64,000 bases of DNA, from contig CABHOK010000014.1 in NCBI GenBank assembly GCA_902168205.1, positions 496,001-560,000 of the forward strand, given 5' to 3'. Position numbers and translations under genes: made by a program. Positions 1-9,044 of the stretch are shown here, piece after piece (within the stretch, counting starts at the first letter, position 1; every line of letters begins with the position of its first letter). A model generated the notes under the pieces. The model was not told the DNA's origin and searched no databases. It saw nothing but the letters and a program-made list of their open reading frames with translations. The DNA is from an uncultured Chitinophaga sp. (GTDB lineage Bacteria; Bacteroidota; Bacteroidia; Cytophagales; Cyclobacteriaceae).

Positions 1-2
1 CG

Positions 3-1790
3 AATTCAAAATTTTCGGATCTCGGAACGATTGCATCGACACCGAACGGAAAATTTATTTCGATCGCGTCAGGTGATTTGCGAATACCAGAAGATGGATC
101 AACTGTGGTTGATGATAATATAGTTGACCAGGGAGCTTCCGTTGTAACCGAAGATATAGATGGAGCACAACGTTTAAATGTACCAGACATTGGAGCAAGT
201 GAAGTGCTCATAACCTGGCTCGGAGGTTCAGCAGGTAATGAAACCAACTGGTACACAGCTGCAAACTGGTCGGGCAATGTTGTTCCATCATGTGGTGGTC
301 GCGACCGTATCAAAATAAGTAAAGCTACTTTCCAGCCAAATATAGCTTCATCTGTTACGGTTAAAGAACTTGTTATTATTGAAGATGCGATGGTTACACT
401 TTCAGGAGCCGGAAGTATCAGCCAATGTACTGATGGTGTTGCTCCATATGGAGTGGTTGTAAATGGAAGTCTTGTTGTTTCGGGAAGTCAGAGCATAGAT
501 CTGATCGGAAATTTTACACAAAATAATTCTTTCGATGCTGGTAGCGGTACTATAACATTGAGTGGCAGCAGCGCTCAGCAAATTTCAGGAGATGATCAGT
601 TTTCTATTTACGATCTTATTGTTGACGGAGGTGGTGCAAAAAATATTTCGCAAAATGTAGTGGTTGATAACCTGATGACTTTTGTAGATGGAATTGTGAA
701 CACATCATCAAGTGGTCATATAATTTTTGGTACCGGTGGAAGTTATACCGGTGTGAGTGATGCTACGCACATCAATGGTCCTGCCGGCAAACAAACAAAC
801 TCGATGGGGTCATTTACTTTCCCGATCGGAAAAAGTGGAAGATTACGAGAACTCTCCATTACAGCAACCAATACTCCGCTTACAACATTTACAGCTGAAT
901 ATTTTTCAGCCAGTGCTTTGGATACATATGGTTCGCTCAATGATGGTTCGCTGGCAACAATAAGTGATGTTGAGTATTGGATACTGAATCGATCCGGAAT
1001 AACTGATGCAACGGTTACACTTACATGGGATAATCGCAGTGGTGTATCATCCAACTCAGGCTCACCGGGTCGCGCAGATCTTCGTGTTATCCGTTGGGAC
1101 GGATCGCGATGGATAAACCACGGAGGAAATTCAATTTCCGGTACACAAAGCGCTGGCTCTTTGACAAGCGATCTTATCACAGCATTCAGTCCTTTTACTT
1201 TGGGCTCTGAAGATCCAATTAACCCACTACCCATAAATCTGAAAAGTTTCAAAGCATACGCAATTGACGGAAGAGTTAAACTAGTTTGGACTACAACAAG
1301 CGAGTTGGACAACGATTATTTCACGATCGAAAATTCCAGGTCCGGAGAATTTTTCCAGACCGTTACGAAAGTAAAAGGCAGTGGTACAACAAACGAAGAG
1401 CATACTTATGAGGCTTGGGATAATGCACCGTATAGTGGTTTATCGTACTATCGTTTAAGACAAACTGACCTGGATGGCATATCAAAAACATTCAAGCCCG
1501 TAGCAGTTGAGGTTGATGCTACGTCTCAACGTGCGCAACTTGTTTTATCACCGAATCCGGTTCAGCAAAAGGATTTCACCGCGTCACTTCGCTCTTTCAG
1601 TGAGCAAGCCGATGTTGAAGTAAGTATACATGATATGTCGGGCTACGAAGTTGCGCGTAAAAAAATAACTACGGACGAAACGGGTTATGCAGAAGTAATT
1701 TTTGACAATGATTATCCTGCGGGGCTATACTTGGTCAAAGCAAAAAGTGGTGTACGATCGATAACCCAGAAAATTGTCATCACGAGATAA
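3..1790 (+). CDS. Secreted protein with type IX secretion sorting tail, 5' truncated
   Basis: The frame is open from base 3 with no stop, so the gene begins before the window; a TTG at 78 is only an internal codon. The visible part is a secreted, Ser/Thr/Gly/Asn-rich beta protein. The last 80 or so residues begin with the LSPNPV motif and end KIVITR, which is the type A C-terminal sorting domain (Por secretion tail) that directs Bacteroidota proteins through the type IX secretion system to the cell surface. Just before it is a fibronectin-like module with the common YYRLRQTDLDG motif. The substrate or partner is not evident; the N-terminal part that would define the function lies outside the window. 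A strong terminator follows directly. Confidence 0.85.
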   Translation, partial: NSKFSDLGTIASTPNGKFISIASGDLRIPEDGSTVVDDNIVDQGASVVTEDIDGAQRLNVPDIGASEVLITWLGGSAGNETNWYTAANWSGNVVPSCGGRDRIKISKATFQPNIASSVTVKELVIIEDAMVTLSGAGSISQCTDGVAPYGVVVNGSLVVSGSQSIDLIGNFTQNNSFDAGSGTITLSGSSAQQISGDDQFSIYDLIVDGGGAKNISQNVVVDNLMTFVDGIVNTSSSGHIIFGTGGSYTGVSDATHINGPAGKQTNSMGSFTFPIGKSGRLRELSITATNTPLTTFTAEYFSASALDTYGSLNDGSLATISDVEYWILNRSGITDATVTLTWDNRSGVSSNSGSPGRADLRVIRWDGSRWINHGGNSISGTQSAGSLTSDLITAFSPFTLGSEDPINPLPINLKSFKAYAIDGRVKLVWTTTSELDNDYFTIENSRSGEFFQTVTKVKGSGTTNEEHTYEAWDNAPYSGLSYYRLRQTDLDGISKTFKPVAVEVDATSQRAQLVLSPNPVQQKDFTASLRSFSEQADVEVSIHDMSGYEVARKKITTDETGYAEVIFDNDYPAGLYLVKAKSGVRSITQKIVITR

Positions 1791-1798
1791 AAACAAAG

Positions 1799-1827
1799 AA
1801 AGGGATCACAAAATGATCCCTTTTTTA
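1799..1827 (+). terminator. Rho-independent terminator
   Basis: A 9-bp perfect stem (AAGGGATCA at 1800-1808 with TGATCCCTT at 1814-1822) with loop CAAAA is followed by a T-rich run to about 1834. It ends the T9SS cargo gene, nine bases after its stop codon. Confidence 0.85.
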
Positions 1828-1852
1828 TTTTTTTATTCTTGGCAGAAACCAG

Positions 1853-1861
1853 TTATCCACA
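1853..1861 (+). promoter_or_regulatory. Exact DnaA box TTATCCACA
   Basis: A perfect match to the 9-bp DnaA box in the gap between the cargo gene and the convergent TPR gene. One exact match in either orientation is expected about every 130 kb by chance, so a single site is weak evidence; it gains weight from the second exact box at 3790-3798 and the parS cluster at 8.5 kb. Confidence 0.4.
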
Positions 1862-1886
1862 GGCTGTCAACAAGCGAAAAATTTTT

Positions 1887-3782
1887 TTAAAAGCGAGGTT
1901 GAGCCGGTTCCGCAAAATCTCCACGCATGGTTCGATATCTTTTTCTTGCTTCGGCCGCATATACACTTCCCGGATATTTGTTGAGGAAGTCACGATATAT
2001 CTCCATCGCTTTCTCTTTATTTTTTAACTGGCGCTCATAAATTTCACCTTGTAAAAAGTAAGCATCGTCAGCCAGTATATCATCAGCGAATTCATCGCGA
2101 ATTTTTTGAAGCAGACCAATTGCGTTATCAAACTCTCCACGTTTCATGCGAATATTTGCTTCAAGCCAATATACATCGTCAAGTATAGTCTGGTTTGACA
2201 CTGCCTTTCCTGCAACAGAAAATCCCTGCTTCAATTTATCAAGTCGCGCCAACGCTTCATCCGTTTTGTTCTGGTAGAGCATCAGTTCAATGGAAGCATA
2301 CTCCTGGAGCGCTTCACCGGCAGAATCGAGGGCTATATTTTCTTTAATGCGCATGCTCAGGTCAAGCGCATCGTTGGCGATTTCACGAGTCGTTGCTTCT
2401 TTAAGAATATCGAGGTGTTCCTGCGCAAGCCTGAAGTCGCCTTTGTAGTAGGATAGTTTTGCATTCTTCAACTTGGCCTCATAACCAATGGGATTTTCTT
2501 TTTGTGTTTTTTCTACTTGCGAGTATAGCAGCGTAGATTCCCACGGCTCGGCTTTCAAAAGATAAATGTCTCCGAGATCCAATTTTGCCTTTGACCGGAG
2601 GTATAGCGAAGTGCGTGTATTGGCGATGAGTTTATTTAAAATTTTTACGGCCGAATCTTTTTGATCCAGGTAATTGGCAAAGAGCAACGCTTCGCTTCGT
2701 GCCGCTTCCAGAGCGTTTGCGTTATCCGGATATTGTTTGATAAATTTTCTGTAATCCGTTACCAGTGTTTTAACTGAATCTGTATTTACCGGGTAGATTT
2801 TTTTTAATCTGGCTTCGCGTGTACGAATGAGGCCTAAGGTTGCCATCAGGTAGTTGGGTGTGTTTCTATACTCACGAATGATGTAGCGGTAAATCTTTGC
2901 TGCGTTATCATAGTCTTCATTGTCCAAAGCCACTTTGGCAACTTCCATACTTTTTTCGCCATCGTGTTTATAGCGCTTGTCGTAAGCCCGCGCCTGGACG
3001 AAAGACGCGTAGAAATTTTTCTGCTGCATCGTTACCCAGATCAGCAGATCCGAGTATACTTCCACGTCCGGAAATTCCTGTACGCGGTCGTATAGTAATT
3101 TTTCCAGGCTCGTTAGTTCTTCAGGTTCCGTCAAAAGAGCCTGCATCACATTTTTTACATATTGAATATTGGCTGAGGTCTGTGTTACGTAATTCAGATA
3201 TTCCTGCACCATTTTATCTTGATTTCCCTTCAGTCGATACAGCATGGCCAGGTCGAGACTGAAGAGTGTGGAATTGTTTAGAAAGTTTCGGCTTTCAGTG
3301 AGCGAGAGTATGCCGTAATCGAGCAGTGAACGTGACGAGAAGAATTCTGCCATAAGCTTTATACGCTGCACGTTCGTTTTATTTTCAGCAATCAACTCAC
3401 GGAAGTAACGATCGGCCCGTGTAAGGTCTCCAGAACGCACGTAGACGAGTCCTGCATCGAGCTTGTACTGCAGATTCTCCGGATCGCGCTTTAATAATTT
3501 TTTTAAGAAGCCTTGTGCTTCATCGTACGCCCCCAGGTCGAGCAGCGTGTTTATATAGTTGTTGTAAATAAAAGAATTGTTCACATCCTGTTTGGACAAC
3601 TCACGATAAAGCTCAACCGCTTTTTTCTTATCACCTTTTAAAAGATACTCATTCGCGAGCTGTATTTCGGATTGATTCTGTCCGAACGAAAGGTGAACAA
3701 GAAGAACAAGGAACGTTATTAAGATTGAACGTTGACTAATAGTATTAATTAAATAATATATATAGTATTTATAATTAGTCAT
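1887..3782 (-). CDS. Secreted tetratricopeptide-repeat protein
   Basis: A 631-residue protein with a hydrophobic signal segment (about residues 18-34, ending SFGQ) and then helical TPR units almost to the end: the N-terminal repeats contain NEYLLKGDKKKAVELYREL and the C-terminal ones YEAKLKNAKLSYYKGDF and AYFLQGEIYERQLKNKEKAM. TPR arrays are protein-docking scaffolds; in this phylum such proteins are often periplasmic or outer-membrane associated. No enzymatic domain is visible. The ATG at 3782 is the only good start before the signal segment, although it gives an unusually long charged N-region. The gene is transcribed alone, from the 3783-4036 spacer. The partner is unknown. Confidence 0.8.
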   Translation of the reverse strand: MTNYKYYIYYLINTISQRSILITFLVLLVHLSFGQNQSEIQLANEYLLKGDKKKAVELYRELSKQDVNNSFIYNNYINTLLDLGAYDEAQGFLKKLLKRDPENLQYKLDAGLVYVRSGDLTRADRYFRELIAENKTNVQRIKLMAEFFSSRSLLDYGILSLTESRNFLNNSTLFSLDLAMLYRLKGNQDKMVQEYLNYVTQTSANIQYVKNVMQALLTEPEELTSLEKLLYDRVQEFPDVEVYSDLLIWVTMQQKNFYASFVQARAYDKRYKHDGEKSMEVAKVALDNEDYDNAAKIYRYIIREYRNTPNYLMATLGLIRTREARLKKIYPVNTDSVKTLVTDYRKFIKQYPDNANALEAARSEALLFANYLDQKDSAVKILNKLIANTRTSLYLRSKAKLDLGDIYLLKAEPWESTLLYSQVEKTQKENPIGYEAKLKNAKLSYYKGDFRLAQEHLDILKEATTREIANDALDLSMRIKENIALDSAGEALQEYASIELMLYQNKTDEALARLDKLKQGFSVAGKAVSNQTILDDVYWLEANIRMKRGEFDNAIGLLQKIRDEFADDILADDAYFLQGEIYERQLKNKEKAMEIYRDFLNKYPGSVYAAEARKRYRTMRGDFAEPAQPRF

Positions 3783-4036
3783 GTCGAAATGTGGATAAGG
3801 TTTCGTTGTTCTTTGTGTTGAATGAATGTTGAATGAATTTACAGTTTAATTATCTCTTTATCAATAGGTTGTGAAGTTGTTAACATATATACGTTGAGTG
3901 GGTAAGTTGCGTGTGGATAGAGTACGATGTTAGTGTATGTTGGTAACTTGGTTTTCATACACATTGTTGTGCATGGGTTGGTAACAATCAGGATTTCGAC
4001 AAAGTTTGACTGGTTTTTTCAACATCATTTAACAAG
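3783..4036. promoter_or_regulatory. GT-rich spacer with DnaA boxes, possible promoter or origin element
   Basis: This 254-bp spacer upstream of the TPR gene has strongly skewed composition: for example 3901-3960 holds 19 G and only 5 C on the plus strand. It contains an exact inverted DnaA box (TGTGGATAA, 3790-3798), a one-mismatch copy (TGTGGATAG, 3912-3920) and, just beyond it, TTATCAACA near 4049. No TAnnTTTG promoter element is seen on the minus strand. It could be a regulatory spacer or part of an origin-proximal DnaA-binding region; sequence alone does not decide. Confidence 0.35.
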
Positions 4037-5734
4037 TTATGGATACTTTATCAACAATGGTCCGACCTCCCAATTCGCTTTTAAGTTGATAACTGGATTA
4101 GCTTTTTCGTTCCTGTAAAAACGTATAGGTTCTGGTTCGTGTTTGAGAATATAATTTCCTGGTGACCATTTGCCGTCATTATCTTTATCTATGATTAGTC
4201 GGATTTGATATTCGGATGGGCTCAGATCTTCGAACTGTGGTTTACGAATATTTTTTTGTGATGCGATAACATTGAAATTTTTATCAAGCAGTTCTACTAT
4301 AAAGTTTGGTTCAGTTGTTTGTACATCAATAAAAATAATACCTGTCTCCTCGAGTGCTATGGGTTTAAGTTGCTCTTCTGAATGCTTGGAGCTGTCGAGC
4401 TCTATACTGACGAAGGCACCTTTACCAAATAAGAGTTGATGGCTTACGACTTTTTTCGGAGCTGTCTTGGTTTGAGGAGAGGGCTTTTGAATTGGAGTTG
4501 TTGCCTTGATTTCTGATTCTGTTGGTTTGGCGAGTAAACTTTTGTCAAATGTTTTTTCTATAGTGAGACGATTATGCAGGCTGTCCCAGAGAATGTTTTC
4601 ACGTGAAAAAGTAATTGTCTTTGCTGAATCAATTCGGTAGATGATACTATCGAAATGAACATCAAGGAGAGGTTTGTTGAACTGTACTTTTCCCTTGATG
4701 GTGCCTTTGTTGGCTAGTACTCTAAAGCCCTCAGATTTTGTAGTAAAGGCTTCCGGTTTTACTTCACGTTCACTGAACTTTGCGTAGAGAACAGTGTCGA
4801 GAGAATTGTTTACACTATCGAGTGCTTGAAGCGTTATAGCTACACTATCCTTGGTGTCAAAGGTGTTATAGATTTTTATGTTAGACTGATCGTCACCAAA
4901 AGAAGACATAACAACTTCGCCCGGAGAGGACAACCTGAATTGTTTTAGATTCTTAGAGGTTTTGATGTTGAAGTAAGTATTGTAAGGCCGGGAGTTTGTA
5001 AGCTTGAGCGGACGGGCATCGAGTTTGATCAGAGGGATATTGATTGACTTGATATCTTTTGTGAGATTGATGCTATCTACAAGAAAGCCGTAAGACTCAG
5101 TTTTACTGTCAACAATCAGGTTTCGGTTTTTATCATCTATTCCGTAGAGGTGATATATACCGGGTTTTAGATTTTCAAGTCTGTATCTTCCTTTGTCATT
5201 GCTTTTGGTAAGATAGACTGGTTTATGTTTTAGAATGTTGAAGGTGTCGCTTTCATATAGTGCGATGGTAACATCTTTATACTCTTTGTTTTTGAGTGGA
5301 TCTACAGCTGTCCCGTCAATGGATAATGAATCTATGTAGGACCCTGTACTTAGCGCAAGTTTGAGATTGACTGAAGGATTCTTTTCAGTTATATCTTGAA
5401 CGGCATCACGGAAGTTGAAAGAGTAAGTAGTGCTGTCTTTGAGTTTGGCTTTCAGTGTGAGGCTTACTTTATTCTTTCGGGCAATGATGTCGTACTCTTT
5501 ATTAATATCTGGCGTTATGATAATTTGCTCTTTTGGATTATTAACTGCAACGGCTTCATCGAATATAAGCTCTATAGTATTGTCTTTGAAGTTGGTTTGT
5601 TCCTTTACCGGGAATGATCGCATGAGTATAGGAGGTATGGTATCTTTAGGACCACCCGTTGGCGAGGTTTGTCTTGCGCATGAAAGAATGAACAAAGGAA
5701 ATATTAACCAGTGTAAATTTTTTTTCAGTTTCAT
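4037..5734 (-). CDS. Ig-like domain lipoprotein
   Basis: A 565-residue lipoprotein: the signal peptide ends in the lipobox ILSC with Cys19 as lipidated residue. Residues about 30-130 match the bacterial Ig-like (Big_5) fold that opens with PPILMRSFPVKEQTNF and the phrase IELIFDEAV. A Cna/SpaA-like or carboxypeptidase-regulatory module (YRLENLKPGIYHLYGIDD) follows near 190-210, and a similar C-terminal module (FEDLSPSEYQIRLIIDKDNDGKWSPG) ends the protein. This family is common in Bacteroidota and has no assigned biochemical role; a cell-envelope structural or binding role is inferred. The start overlaps the stop of the upstream methyltransferase by 4 bases, so it is the third gene of the mnmG operon. 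Confidence 0.8.
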   Translation of the reverse strand: MKLKKNLHWLIFPLFILSCARQTSPTGGPKDTIPPILMRSFPVKEQTNFKDNTIELIFDEAVAVNNPKEQIIITPDINKEYDIIARKNKVSLTLKAKLKDSTTYSFNFRDAVQDITEKNPSVNLKLALSTGSYIDSLSIDGTAVDPLKNKEYKDVTIALYESDTFNILKHKPVYLTKSNDKGRYRLENLKPGIYHLYGIDDKNRNLIVDSKTESYGFLVDSINLTKDIKSINIPLIKLDARPLKLTNSRPYNTYFNIKTSKNLKQFRLSSPGEVVMSSFGDDQSNIKIYNTFDTKDSVAITLQALDSVNNSLDTVLYAKFSEREVKPEAFTTKSEGFRVLANKGTIKGKVQFNKPLLDVHFDSIIYRIDSAKTITFSRENILWDSLHNRLTIEKTFDKSLLAKPTESEIKATTPIQKPSPQTKTAPKKVVSHQLLFGKGAFVSIELDSSKHSEEQLKPIALEETGIIFIDVQTTEPNFIVELLDKNFNVIASQKNIRKPQFEDLSPSEYQIRLIIDKDNDGKWSPGNYILKHEPEPIRFYRNEKANPVINLKANWEVGPLLIKYP

Positions 5735-6618
5735 TTTCTAACTATGTATATCAGGCTTGAGTATTGACCGTTTTTTGTAGCAAGTATATTTGACTTCAAT
5801 CCGTTTATAAATGCTGCGATCATTCCGGTGATTGTTGTATTTCCTCTCCTATACTTTTCACTCAGAAGAGATATATAGAATGAGTCGAGTTTCATCGGTA
5901 TAATCTGTTTTACTTTTAATCCGTTGTTCTCAACTAGCTTCGTCATGGTTTGGTCTGAGAAGTGCCACAGATGTCTTGGTACATCGTAGCCCGCCCAATG
6001 TGCTTTATACTTTTTTCCATCCCAGCTTGAATGATTGGGTACAGCAATAAACATTGTGCCATTCTCTGAGAGAATTGATTTTAGTTTCTGAAGAAGTTCA
6101 TTCAGATCAGGAACGTGTTCAAGCACGTGCCACATAGTGATAGCATCGAACGTGTCGTCCTGTATTTCATCAAGTGATTTATAAACAGGGGCATTTGTTA
6201 TCTTCTTTGCTTCCTCCCTGGCTTGAGTGGATGGTTCTATCCCGAATGACTTCCAATTGTCTTTAGTTGCTGCGTGAAGGAAGGCTCCGGTTCCACAGCC
6301 ATAGTCAAGTAGTTTGTTCTCGGTGCGCGTAGTGTTATTCAGGATAAGGTTACGTTTCCATGTTAGAGTATAGTTTCGAGCTGTCAGATATACTTTGTCA
6401 ATTAATGTTTTCGCTTCGTTGGTGTGGGAGATGTAGTCATCAGACAAATAGTACTTTCCGAGCTCAGAGTCACTTGGCCTTGGACTAGTTATTAAGAAGT
6501 GGCATTGTTCACATAGTACAAGTGTGAAATTTTCTTGCGTAACGGTATAGTCTTTACAGGTGAATACATTTTGAAAATTATGGTTGCCACATATGGGGCA
6601 ATTTGTAACAGCGATCAT
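5731..6618 (-). CDS. Class I SAM-dependent methyltransferase with N-terminal zinc ribbon
   Basis: 295 residues. The N-terminus carries two CxxC pairs (C7/C10 and C36/C39) that would form a zinc ribbon, followed by a Rossmann methyltransferase domain with motif [13 protein letters not shown] near residue 103 and the HVLEHVPDL post-motif typical of Methyltransf_23 proteins. This zinc-ribbon type is often found in sugar or glycan methylation, and sometimes in RNA or small-molecule methylation; the substrate cannot be told from sequence. Translational coupling is likely: it overlaps mnmG by 4 bases upstream and the Ig-like lipoprotein by 4 bases downstream. Confidence 0.85.
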   Translation of the reverse strand: MIAVTNCPICGNHNFQNVFTCKDYTVTQENFTLVLCEQCHFLITSPRPSDSELGKYYLSDDYISHTNEAKTLIDKVYLTARNYTLTWKRNLILNNTTRTENKLLDYGCGTGAFLHAATKDNWKSFGIEPSTQAREEAKKITNAPVYKSLDEIQDDTFDAITMWHVLEHVPDLNELLQKLKSILSENGTMFIAVPNHSSWDGKKYKAHWAGYDVPRHLWHFSDQTMTKLVENNGLKVKQIIPMKLDSFYISLLSEKYRRGNTTITGMIAAFINGLKSNILATKNGQYSSLIYIVRK

Positions 6619-8480
6619 TTGCCTAGATAAATAGTTAATACAGAAATGTCAGATGGCGATACACCACTGATTCGGGTTGCTTGTCCTAATGTTTCGGGTT
6701 TTATTTTCTTAAGTTTTTCTCTTGCTTCCGATGAAAGTGCCTTTACCCTATCATAGTCGAAGTCGGATTTGATTTTGAAGTCCTCAAGCGTTCCTATCTT
6801 TTCGGCAAGCTTTTGCTCACGATCGATATAGCTTTCATACTTTATACTTATCTCTACCTGTTCTTGTACTTCAATGGAATATTTGTCGAGTAGTTCCCTT
6901 GTTTCAGTACTTAAGGCTTTTATTTCTTTGATGCTGAGTTGGGGTCTTTTAAGAAGATGAGCCACGGAGGCTTTCTCATCAATAGTTGAAGTATTGAATT
7001 GAGTCAGTCCATCATTCACTATTGCGGGGTCGAGTTTAGCCTTCTTTAGTTGTTGAAGCAGATGGTTAATGTGTTCTTTTTTAGTTTGCACCTTTTCAAG
7101 CCTTTTGTCACTTGCTAGTCCGATGCTATGCCCTATTTCAGTTAATCTAAGGTCTGCATTGTCTTGTCTTAGTAGAATTCTGTACTCCGCTCTTGAGGTG
7201 AACATCCTGTATGGTTCTTGGGTGCCCTTGTTAACTAAGTCGTCTATCAGTACGCCGATATAAGCTTCCGATCTTTTCAGGATGAGTGGTTCTTTGCTAT
7301 GTGCTTTGTTGTGGGCATTGATTCCTGCCATGAGGCCTTGGCATGCTGCCTCTTCGTATCCTGTGGTCCCGTTGATTTGGCCTGCAAAGAAGAGTCCCTC
7401 TACTCTTTGCGTTTCAAGGCTCAATTGTAGCTGAGTTGGTGGGAAGAAGTCGTACTCTATTGCGTAACCAGGGCGGAACATTTTAGCCTTTTCAAAACCT
7501 GGTATCTTGGTGAGGGCTTGATATTGTACATCTTCAGGTAGAGAGGTAGAGAATCCATTTACATAGATCTCAACGGTGTTCCATCCTTCTGGCTCTACAA
7601 AGATCTGGTGTCTTTCACGCTCAGCGAATCGATTTATCTTGTCTTCTATGGATGGACAGTATCTTGGGCCTAAGCCTTTAATGCGACCCTGGAACATTGG
7701 AGATTTCTCGAAGCCTTTCTTGAGTTCGTGATGGACTTCGTCATTAGTATAGGTTATCCAGCAGCTTATTTGTTTTTCTAAAGTTTTGGTATCGCCGTAG
7801 GAGAACTTTGCGGGTTGTTCATCTCCTGGTTGTTCTTCCATTTTTGAATAATCGAGACTCCTACCATCTATTCGCGGCGGAGTCCCTGTTTTCATTCTCC
7901 CTGACTCAAATCCTAACGAGACCAATTGCTCAGTAAGACCAGTGGCTGCACCTTCTGCTGTTCTGCCTCCACCGAAGTTCTTTTCTCCTATGTGAATCTT
8001 CCCATTCAGGAATGTTCCGTTGGTCAGTACGACCGCGTTGGCTTTTATCTCTAAACCGAGACTAGTCTTTATTCCAACTGCCCTTCCATTCTTAACCAGT
8101 ACTTCTTTGACCATTTCTTGCCAGAAGTCCAGGTTAGGAGTTTGTTCAAGAGCTAATCTCCATTCTTCAGAGAATCTCATTCTATCGTTCTGCGTTCTTG
8201 GACTCCACATAGCAGGACCCTTAGATCTGTTGAGCATTCGGAATTGAATCATGGATTTATCTGAGATAATCCCCGACATACCTCCAAGGGCGTCTATCTC
8301 TCGCACTATTTGACCTTTGGCTACACCACCCATTGCCGGGTTACAAGACATTTGGGCAATAGTGTTCATGTTCATGGTGACCATTAACACTTTCGAGCCC
8401 ATTCTGGCCGCGGCATGTGCCGCCTCACAGCCGGCATGCCCAGCCCCCACCACAATAACATCGTAATCTGGAAACATCAT
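6615..8480 (-). CDS. mnmG: tRNA uridine-5-carboxymethylaminomethyl(34) synthesis enzyme MnmG
   Basis: 621 residues, full length for MnmG (GidA). The N-terminus has the FAD-binding motif [19 protein letters not shown] (GxGxxG), followed by the family signatures [22 protein letters not shown] and [13 protein letters not shown]. The middle has the [25 protein letters not shown] block. With MnmE it installs the cmnm5 group at the wobble uridine of tRNAs, using FAD, methylenetetrahydrofolate and glycine or ammonium. In many bacteria this gene lies beside the replication origin; here three parS sites lie directly upstream (8509-8617). It is the first gene of a tightly overlapping three-gene operon. 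Confidence 0.97.
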   Translation of the reverse strand: MMFPDYDVIVVGAGHAGCEAAHAAARMGSKVLMVTMNMNTIAQMSCNPAMGGVAKGQIVREIDALGGMSGIISDKSMIQFRMLNRSKGPAMWSPRTQNDRMRFSEEWRLALEQTPNLDFWQEMVKEVLVKNGRAVGIKTSLGLEIKANAVVLTNGTFLNGKIHIGEKNFGGGRTAEGAATGLTEQLVSLGFESGRMKTGTPPRIDGRSLDYSKMEEQPGDEQPAKFSYGDTKTLEKQISCWITYTNDEVHHELKKGFEKSPMFQGRIKGLGPRYCPSIEDKINRFAERERHQIFVEPEGWNTVEIYVNGFSTSLPEDVQYQALTKIPGFEKAKMFRPGYAIEYDFFPPTQLQLSLETQRVEGLFFAGQINGTTGYEEAACQGLMAGINAHNKAHSKEPLILKRSEAYIGVLIDDLVNKGTQEPYRMFTSRAEYRILLRQDNADLRLTEIGHSIGLASDKRLEKVQTKKEHINHLLQQLKKAKLDPAIVNDGLTQFNTSTIDEKASVAHLLKRPQLSIKEIKALSTETRELLDKYSIEVQEQVEISIKYESYIDREQKLAEKIGTLEDFKIKSDFDYDRVKALSSEAREKLKKIKPETLGQATRISGVSPSDISVLTIYLGK

Positions 8481-8508
8481 ATATTAAGAAATTCTATTCC
8501 GTCAATTT

Positions 8509-8524
8509 TGTTCCACGTGGAACG
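8509..8524. promoter_or_regulatory. parS site 1 (ParB-binding palindrome)
   Basis: Contains the 14-bp perfect palindrome GTTCCACGTGGAAC (8510-8523), within TGTTCCACGTGGAACG. This is the parS sequence bound by the chromosome-partition protein ParB, in the CC/GG variant known from Pseudomonas. It lies 30 bases upstream of the mnmG start codon. Confidence 0.9.
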
Positions 8525-8563
8525 AAAAGTTGCCCACAAAATTCATCCACATTTCCACATTTG

Positions 8564-8579
8564 TGTTCCACGTGGAACG
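8564..8579. promoter_or_regulatory. parS site 2
   Basis: Second identical 14-bp palindrome (8565-8578), centred 55 bp from site 1. The stretch between them holds ATCCACA and TTCCACA, which resemble partial DnaA boxes. Confidence 0.9.
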
Positions 8580-8601
8580 TGAATAAATCTGCAGGGGTTG
8601 T

Positions 8602-8617
8602 TGTTCCACGTGGAACA
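8602..8617. promoter_or_regulatory. parS site 3 (perfect 16-mer)
   Basis: TGTTCCACGTGGAACA, a perfect 16-bp palindrome, centred 38 bp from site 2 and ending one base before the ybeY stop codon. Three copies in about 110 bp of one spacer cannot be chance. Confidence 0.92.
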
Positions 8618-8618
8618 G

Positions 8619-9044
8619 TCATTTTCCTCTCAAAGATAGGTAAGTGTCCTCTTTTCTTTTCATCTGGGCTTTCTTGGTAGATCCCTTGTCTGAGTAGCCG
8701 ATTAGGTGAAGGACTCCATGAATTATCACGCGGTGAAGTTCTTCATCGAAAGATGTGTTGAATTTGGAGGCATTTTCTTGGATTCTTTCAACGCTTATAA
8801 AAATGTCTCCCTCTATTAATCCCTTTGTTTCGCTGCTGTCGAACGTAACAATGTCTGTGTAGGTGGTGTGATTGAGGTATTGGACGTTTATGGAGTGCAG
8901 GTATTCGTCAGAGCAAAAAATGAAATTCACATTGCCCTGCTCTTTCTTCTCTTTTTGTATAGTCTCTTTAATCCAGTTGGTGGTTTTCCGCGGATGAGGG
9001 ATTTTAAATTGTACGTCTTCCGCAAAGAATCGAATAGAAGCCAT
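8619..9044 (-). CDS. ybeY: Endoribonuclease YbeY (rRNA maturation)
   Basis: 141 residues with the UPF0054/YbeY core VIIHGVLHLIGYSDK. YbeY is a zinc-dependent RNase acting in 16S rRNA 3' maturation and ribosome quality control. His109 and His113 fit the H-x3-H metal motif; the third ligand, His in E. coli, is Asp119 here, a substitution I recall as usual in Bacteroidota members. The start ATG overlaps the upstream anti-sigma-type gene by one base (TGATG), so the two are co-transcribed. The stop codon is immediately next to the third parS site. Confidence 0.93.
   Translation of the reverse strand: MASIRFFAEDVQFKIPHPRKTTNWIKETIQKEKKEQGNVNFIFCSDEYLHSINVQYLNHTTYTDIVTFDSSETKGLIEGDIFISVERIQENASKFNTSFDEELHRVIIHGVLHLIGYSDKGSTKKAQMKRKEDTYLSLRGK

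Noticed and set aside
743-1312. A 189-residue minus-strand frame opposite the T9SS cargo gene.
   Set aside because: It is a complement shadow with no start context or protein signature.
4595-4608. TTTTCACGTGAAAA, a parS-like palindrome.
   Set aside because: It differs from the three perfect sites in both arms and lies inside a coding region; ParB affinity would be weak.
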